This document shows positions 60,617 to 64,000 of a stretch of DNA of 64,000 nucleotides, one piece after another. The translations under genes were made by a program, and so were the position numbers. Under the pieces are notes generated by a model. The model saw only the letters and a program-made list of their open reading frames with translations, made no database searches and was not told the origin of the DNA. Each line of letters opens with the position of its first letter. Position 1 is the first letter of the stretch. Source of the DNA: UBA4132 sp037133675 (GTDB lineage Bacteria > Pseudomonadota > Gammaproteobacteria > Methylococcales > Methylomonadaceae); assembly GCA_037133675.1 (NCBI GenBank), contig JBAXNR010000001.1, positions 44,471 through 108,470 of the forward strand, read 5' to 3'.

Positions 60617-62218
60617 TTAATAAATCCTAAATACTTGCTGTATGCGTTCAAATTCATAGAGATAAGGTTTTGCAACTTCACGGTTTGCGGCAATAACGAT
60701 TAAATCATGTGAAAAAACCGAGGTGTTATACCAATTGAAACTGCCATCGATGACGATATAGTCATCAATAATGCAGTATTTAGAATGAATAGGCGAATAC
60801 GGCACTGAATGATCATCTTGTCCATACACGAGTCCCACTTTTATGCCCGATGATTTTAATCGCTCAATAACTGGTAATAGCGGTCTATTTAACTCTTCTT
60901 CCATTGTGCGTTCAATGCCAATTCTTCCTTGTCTGGCTAAATGTCCATTAAATAAAATATGTACATAGACACCTCTATTTTTAGCATTAATTAAGGCACA
61001 AATCACACTTTCATTATATTTACCTAATAAATCGCCAATCAAAAATAAACTAACTTTAATTGAATGTTTAGCGCGATTAATTTCAGCCAGAATAGCATGG
61101 TGGGGAAGATAACTTTCACCATTGCTCATGACATGTCTGCCAAAAGTATACAGTAAATTAAATTGACTAAAAGGATCTATTCCATACTTTTGAATAACTC
61201 CTCCGCGTTGGCTTTGAAAAATATTATTGAGTAATCGAGCGACACCTTTGGAATGAAAGGTCATGCCTGATTCCCAATTTGATCCCCAGCGATCAAAAGT
61301 AATATTAAACGAGCCTAGGATGCAGTCCTCATCATTAAAAATAATGAACTTAGTGTGCATATCTGGATCGACTTCAATCAAATGATGAACGGGTGTACAA
61401 ACAACACCAAGTAATTCAACCCCTGCACGTTTTAAACGTGCATAATTGTCGCTATTGGTGAGGGTCATTTTTCGCCAATCAACAATACATTGTACCCATA
61501 CGCCTTGTTTACTTGCATGAATCAAATGGCTGGTAAAATCCGCATCATCAATACAATCTACACTAACCTTAATCGTACATAATCTATCAGGATTCTCTCG
61601 TTTACAGTGCGTCACCTTATCTATCATTTCATGAATATAACTTTTAGGATGATAAGGATGATACGGTTGCCCTTTGGTGAATTTAGGAAACAATTGTAAG
61701 GAGTCAAAATGATGGTTAATCCAATCAACATCACTTTGCAATTCATGAGCGTTTAGCTCATAGGTTCGATAATGATTAGGAGTTGAATGCTGGCTGTTTA
61801 TCTCTCTGTATTGATGTGAGTCTGAATCACTATGTAATTGTCCCCAATCCATAAAGATATATTCTTTTTGTGATGGAATTGAGTGATCATCTTTATGGAT
61901 AATAAAGGAAAACTTTACACATGTTATTTGACCAAAGGAATTAGAAACAGGATGTATATAAAAATCTCTAGTCTTGCGTTTATGATGATTCCATTTAACG
62001 TCATACGCATCAGTATCAACAATATAGGTTTCACAAATATTATGGTTACGATAAACTTTTAAAATAACTTTTAGATTAATCTGATTACCATGAAACACTT
62101 CAAAGTCTATTTTCCCCCAGCGCAGAAAAAAATTATGATTAAAGTCATTTGTTCTTGCAAATGAACGTCCTAATTCACCATGTACTGGTTTAGCATAATT
62201 TTCAGCTATTTGTTCCAT
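60617..62218 (-). CDS. Phospholipase-D-like protein with two HKD motifs
   Basis: 533 residues. An N-terminal beta-rich domain (about 1-155, no signal peptide) precedes two PLD halves. Motif 1 is HTKFIIFNDEDCILGSFN, with Asn where the HxKx4D Asp normally stands. Motif 2, HSKYCIIDDYIVIDGSFN, is canonical. PLD-fold enzymes cleave phosphodiesters in lipids or nucleic acids through a His-phosphoenzyme; substrate unknown here. It follows the CBM21-EEP gene by 30 bp on the same strand, so the two are probably an operon. AT-rich compared with housekeeping genes. Confidence 0.82.
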   Translation of the reverse strand: MEQIAENYAKPVHGELGRSFARTNDFNHNFFLRWGKIDFEVFHGNQINLKVILKVYRNHNICETYIVDTDAYDVKWNHHKRKTRDFYIHPVSNSFGQITCVKFSFIIHKDDHSIPSQKEYIFMDWGQLHSDSDSHQYREINSQHSTPNHYRTYELNAHELQSDVDWINHHFDSLQLFPKFTKGQPYHPYHPKSYIHEMIDKVTHCKRENPDRLCTIKVSVDCIDDADFTSHLIHASKQGVWVQCIVDWRKMTLTNSDNYARLKRAGVELLGVVCTPVHHLIEVDPDMHTKFIIFNDEDCILGSFNITFDRWGSNWESGMTFHSKGVARLLNNIFQSQRGGVIQKYGIDPFSQFNLLYTFGRHVMSNGESYLPHHAILAEINRAKHSIKVSLFLIGDLLGKYNESVICALINAKNRGVYVHILFNGHLARQGRIGIERTMEEELNRPLLPVIERLKSSGIKVGLVYGQDDHSVPYSPIHSKYCIIDDYIVIDGSFNWYNTSVFSHDLIVIAANREVAKPYLYEFERIQQVFRIY

Positions 62219-62248
62219 ATCGCCACCTTTTATTATTATTTTTCAAGC

Positions 62249-63757
62249 TCAAACAGATTCAAACGTCATTAAGTAACCAAAATGATCTGATACTCGCCCG
62301 TACTCTTGATCGGTAAAAATAACTTTTGCGGAGACTGCCTTTAATTGGCTATTTTTTTTCATAAAAATATAGTCAATTCGGTAATCATCGGCTAATAAGT
62401 CTTGCCAGTGTGCATCATTAACTCTGAAAATTTGATCAAATATACCGTGTTCATTAACCGCTAAATACTGATCTTCATATTCATTTGAATCAATCACAAA
62501 TCCATAACCTTCTGTACCCGCTGTAATATTAAAATCGCCGCATAACAAGGTTGCTTTAATATCATCACTATTATTACTGTCAGCCCATTGTTGTAATCGT
62601 TGAAATTGTTCCTTAAAACCACCTTCCATCCAACTTAAATGCGCAGAAAACACATTAATAAATCCAACGCACGGAACATCAATGCGTGCTTTTACCACTT
62701 TCCTAGAATCAATACAGTATTCGTCATGGCTATCTGATACATATTGGGCTTCTTGACGAGATAAAGGATAACGACTTAAAATAGCCACTCCTTCTCTATA
62801 TTTAGCAAAGCCTAAATGCGACCAGTCATAATGAATATAAAATGGCTTTGTTAGGCGGTCATTGATAATTTTTGCGGCATTAGATTCCCAATCGCCTTCA
62901 CCATCACGCCAATATTCAGCGGCTTCCTGTAAACAAATAATATCAATTTCTAATTCATTAATTGTTTTAGCAATTTTAGTGAATTTATCATCCTGATTTT
63001 CTTCTTGGTAGCAATGCAAGTTTAATATCAAAATTTTTAACTGCTGTTGTGGAAATGAATAATTATAACCTCCATTATTTTCCCATATTATTTTCTGCCG
63101 CTTATTTTCACAACTTATAATATACTGTAATTTACCTAAATTACTGTCATTAATACTTGCTGTCCAGAGTTGAACACCGTATTGATTTGGATTTCTAGCA
63201 TTACTTGATAACGCAGTATCCCAATAATTATTTTTAAATTGACAAGGTGTTTTTGTGATGGTTTTCCAATTATCCGTTGTCCAATGAATGATAACGTTGG
63301 TTGCATTAAAAGATCGGTGTACAGCAGCAGATATAGAAATTGTTTCCTGATTGTCATGCAAACAACTAGGAAAACCAATATTTTGTATAAGTTGATTATT
63401 AGCTAATCTAATACCAGAATCTGCCGCGCTAAAATAATTATGTTTATGATTATTATCCAAATACTCTTTATTTAACACCTGATAACGCAAACTAAACTTA
63501 ATATTACCCGCAAGTAATTTTGTTTCCGTTAAGGTAAAGGTAATGCTTGCAGACCAATATTCTTTATCATGTCCCAACATACTGTGATATTCAGCAGGTA
63601 GCACTTGCCAAATACCCTCTTCACCCGCCCAGATAACATCAATTCGTTTAGCATAACTAATATTCTCTACCTGCATAAAAAATGTTAATTTCTGTTGAAC
63701 GGGTGTTGTTTTTCGAGTGATTACATTTTCTACATAAAGTAGTTTAATTTTATTCAT
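62249..63757 (-). CDS. CBM21-EEP fusion: carbohydrate-binding module plus endonuclease/exonuclease/phosphatase domain
   Basis: 502 residues, no signal peptide. Residues about 15-105 look like CBM21 (glycogen/starch-binding): FFMQVENISYAKRIDVIW, IKFSLRYQVLNKEYLDNNHK ending in HNYF. A second beta domain (about 115-235; INIIHW-like strands) may be another carbohydrate-binding module. The C-terminal EEP domain is complete: LILNLHC, DIICLQEAAE, FINVFSAHLSW, LLCGDFNIT, DYRIDYIFMKK and VSDHFGYL. EEP enzymes include nucleases, sphingomyelinases and inositol phosphatases. CBM21 with EEP is an unusual pairing. It is read just before the PLD-like gene. Confidence 0.78.
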   Translation of the reverse strand: MNKIKLLYVENVITRKTTPVQQKLTFFMQVENISYAKRIDVIWAGEEGIWQVLPAEYHSMLGHDKEYWSASITFTLTETKLLAGNIKFSLRYQVLNKEYLDNNHKHNYFSAADSGIRLANNQLIQNIGFPSCLHDNQETISISAAVHRSFNATNVIIHWTTDNWKTITKTPCQFKNNYWDTALSSNARNPNQYGVQLWTASINDSNLGKLQYIISCENKRQKIIWENNGGYNYSFPQQQLKILILNLHCYQEENQDDKFTKIAKTINELEIDIICLQEAAEYWRDGEGDWESNAAKIINDRLTKPFYIHYDWSHLGFAKYREGVAILSRYPLSRQEAQYVSDSHDEYCIDSRKVVKARIDVPCVGFINVFSAHLSWMEGGFKEQFQRLQQWADSNNSDDIKATLLCGDFNITAGTEGYGFVIDSNEYEDQYLAVNEHGIFDQIFRVNDAHWQDLLADDYRIDYIFMKKNSQLKAVSAKVIFTDQEYGRVSDHFGYLMTFESV

Positions 63758-63860
63758 GTTTGCATAAGCTCCTAAACAAAAGTTTTTATGTATCTTAACG
63801 CGTAAGGGGGCATAAGTGATAGTGTCATGTAATTTGTTAGCAAAAAGTCAATTTATCCAT

Positions 63861-63890
63861 CGTCATTCCAGCATCCCTGCTGGAATGACG
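63861..63890. repeat. Palindromic repeat
   Basis: CGTCATTCCAGCA and TGCTGGAATGACG form a perfect 13-bp stem with a TCCC loop, a common dispersed palindrome. The last ten bases of the window (CGTCATTCTG, 63991-64000) start what may be a second copy. Confidence 0.7.
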
Positions 63891-64000
63891 TGTTTTATAC
63901 ATACGACAAATACGATAAACTTAATCACAGATTTGACCCACTACCCACTCCAAGCAAAATATTCATTTTTAGATACTGTACAATCAAACCCGTCATTCTG

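Noticed and set aside
1..64000. CRISPR arrays, tRNA and rRNA genes
   Set aside because: No regularly spaced repeats and no cloverleaf or rRNA signature were seen in the intergenic regions.

Overview
The window comes from an AT-rich gammaproteobacterium, most likely a type I methanotroph (Methylococcales). The best evidence is a serine-cycle block: mtdA (methylene-H4MPT/H4F dehydrogenase), glycerate 2-kinase and glyA in one overlapping operon, with malate dehydrogenase divergent from it. MtdA is essentially confined to methylotrophs. Gammaproteobacterial housekeeping genes (accA, pyrG, tilS, ftsK, efpL, rlmG, rlmH, metF, ldtD) fit this.

Layout. 0-12 kb: amtB (cut by the edge) and glnK, a sensor diguanylate cyclase, an orphan RND pump, a broken Sel1-type gene, then rlmH, a TM2 protein, usp, accA, rlmG and efpL. 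12-15 kb: a type II restriction-modification pair close to the HaeIII/NgoPII (GGCC) type, then a broken second copy of dhaL. 15-22 kb: a compact reverse-strand operon with two asparagine-synthetase-like ligases, both without the glutaminase cysteine. Between them lies a zinc-ribbon membrane protein, and with them a TauE exporter, a secreted protein, a cupin and a small conserved protein. 22-30 kb: a BrkB-type membrane protein, a membrane-anchored protein with repeated DSxLxRH units, metF, a convergent pair of peptidoglycan enzymes (MepK-like and LdtD-like) and a LOG-family hydrolase. 30-33 kb: an MBL-fold hydrolase gene split by a repeat-flanked islet carrying a JAMM-domain protein, followed by a cupin, a DUF1289 protein and DhaL. 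33-46 kb: a secreted glycosidase-like protein, the serine-cycle genes, a Uma2 protein, pyrG, tilS and ftsK. 46-52.5 kb: a three-gene Shango-like anti-phage system whose first protein is a TerD-SWIM-TerB_C fusion. 52.5-53 kb and 60-60.5 kb: insertion-sequence remnants. 53-60 kb: a large periplasmic protein, a SCO-cytochrome c fusion and a long multicopper oxidase with a structured leader. 60.6-63.8 kb: a phospholipase-D-like protein and a CBM21-endonuclease/phosphatase fusion in one operon.

The strongest candidates for undescribed biology are the double Cys-less ligase operon (15.0-21.7 kb), the TerD-fused Shango-like operon (46.4-52.4 kb), the JAMM islet (30.6-31.6 kb) and the CBM21-EEP/PLD pair (60.6-63.8 kb). 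No tRNA, rRNA or CRISPR array was seen. Family assignments come from motif reading and memory, not from database searches.
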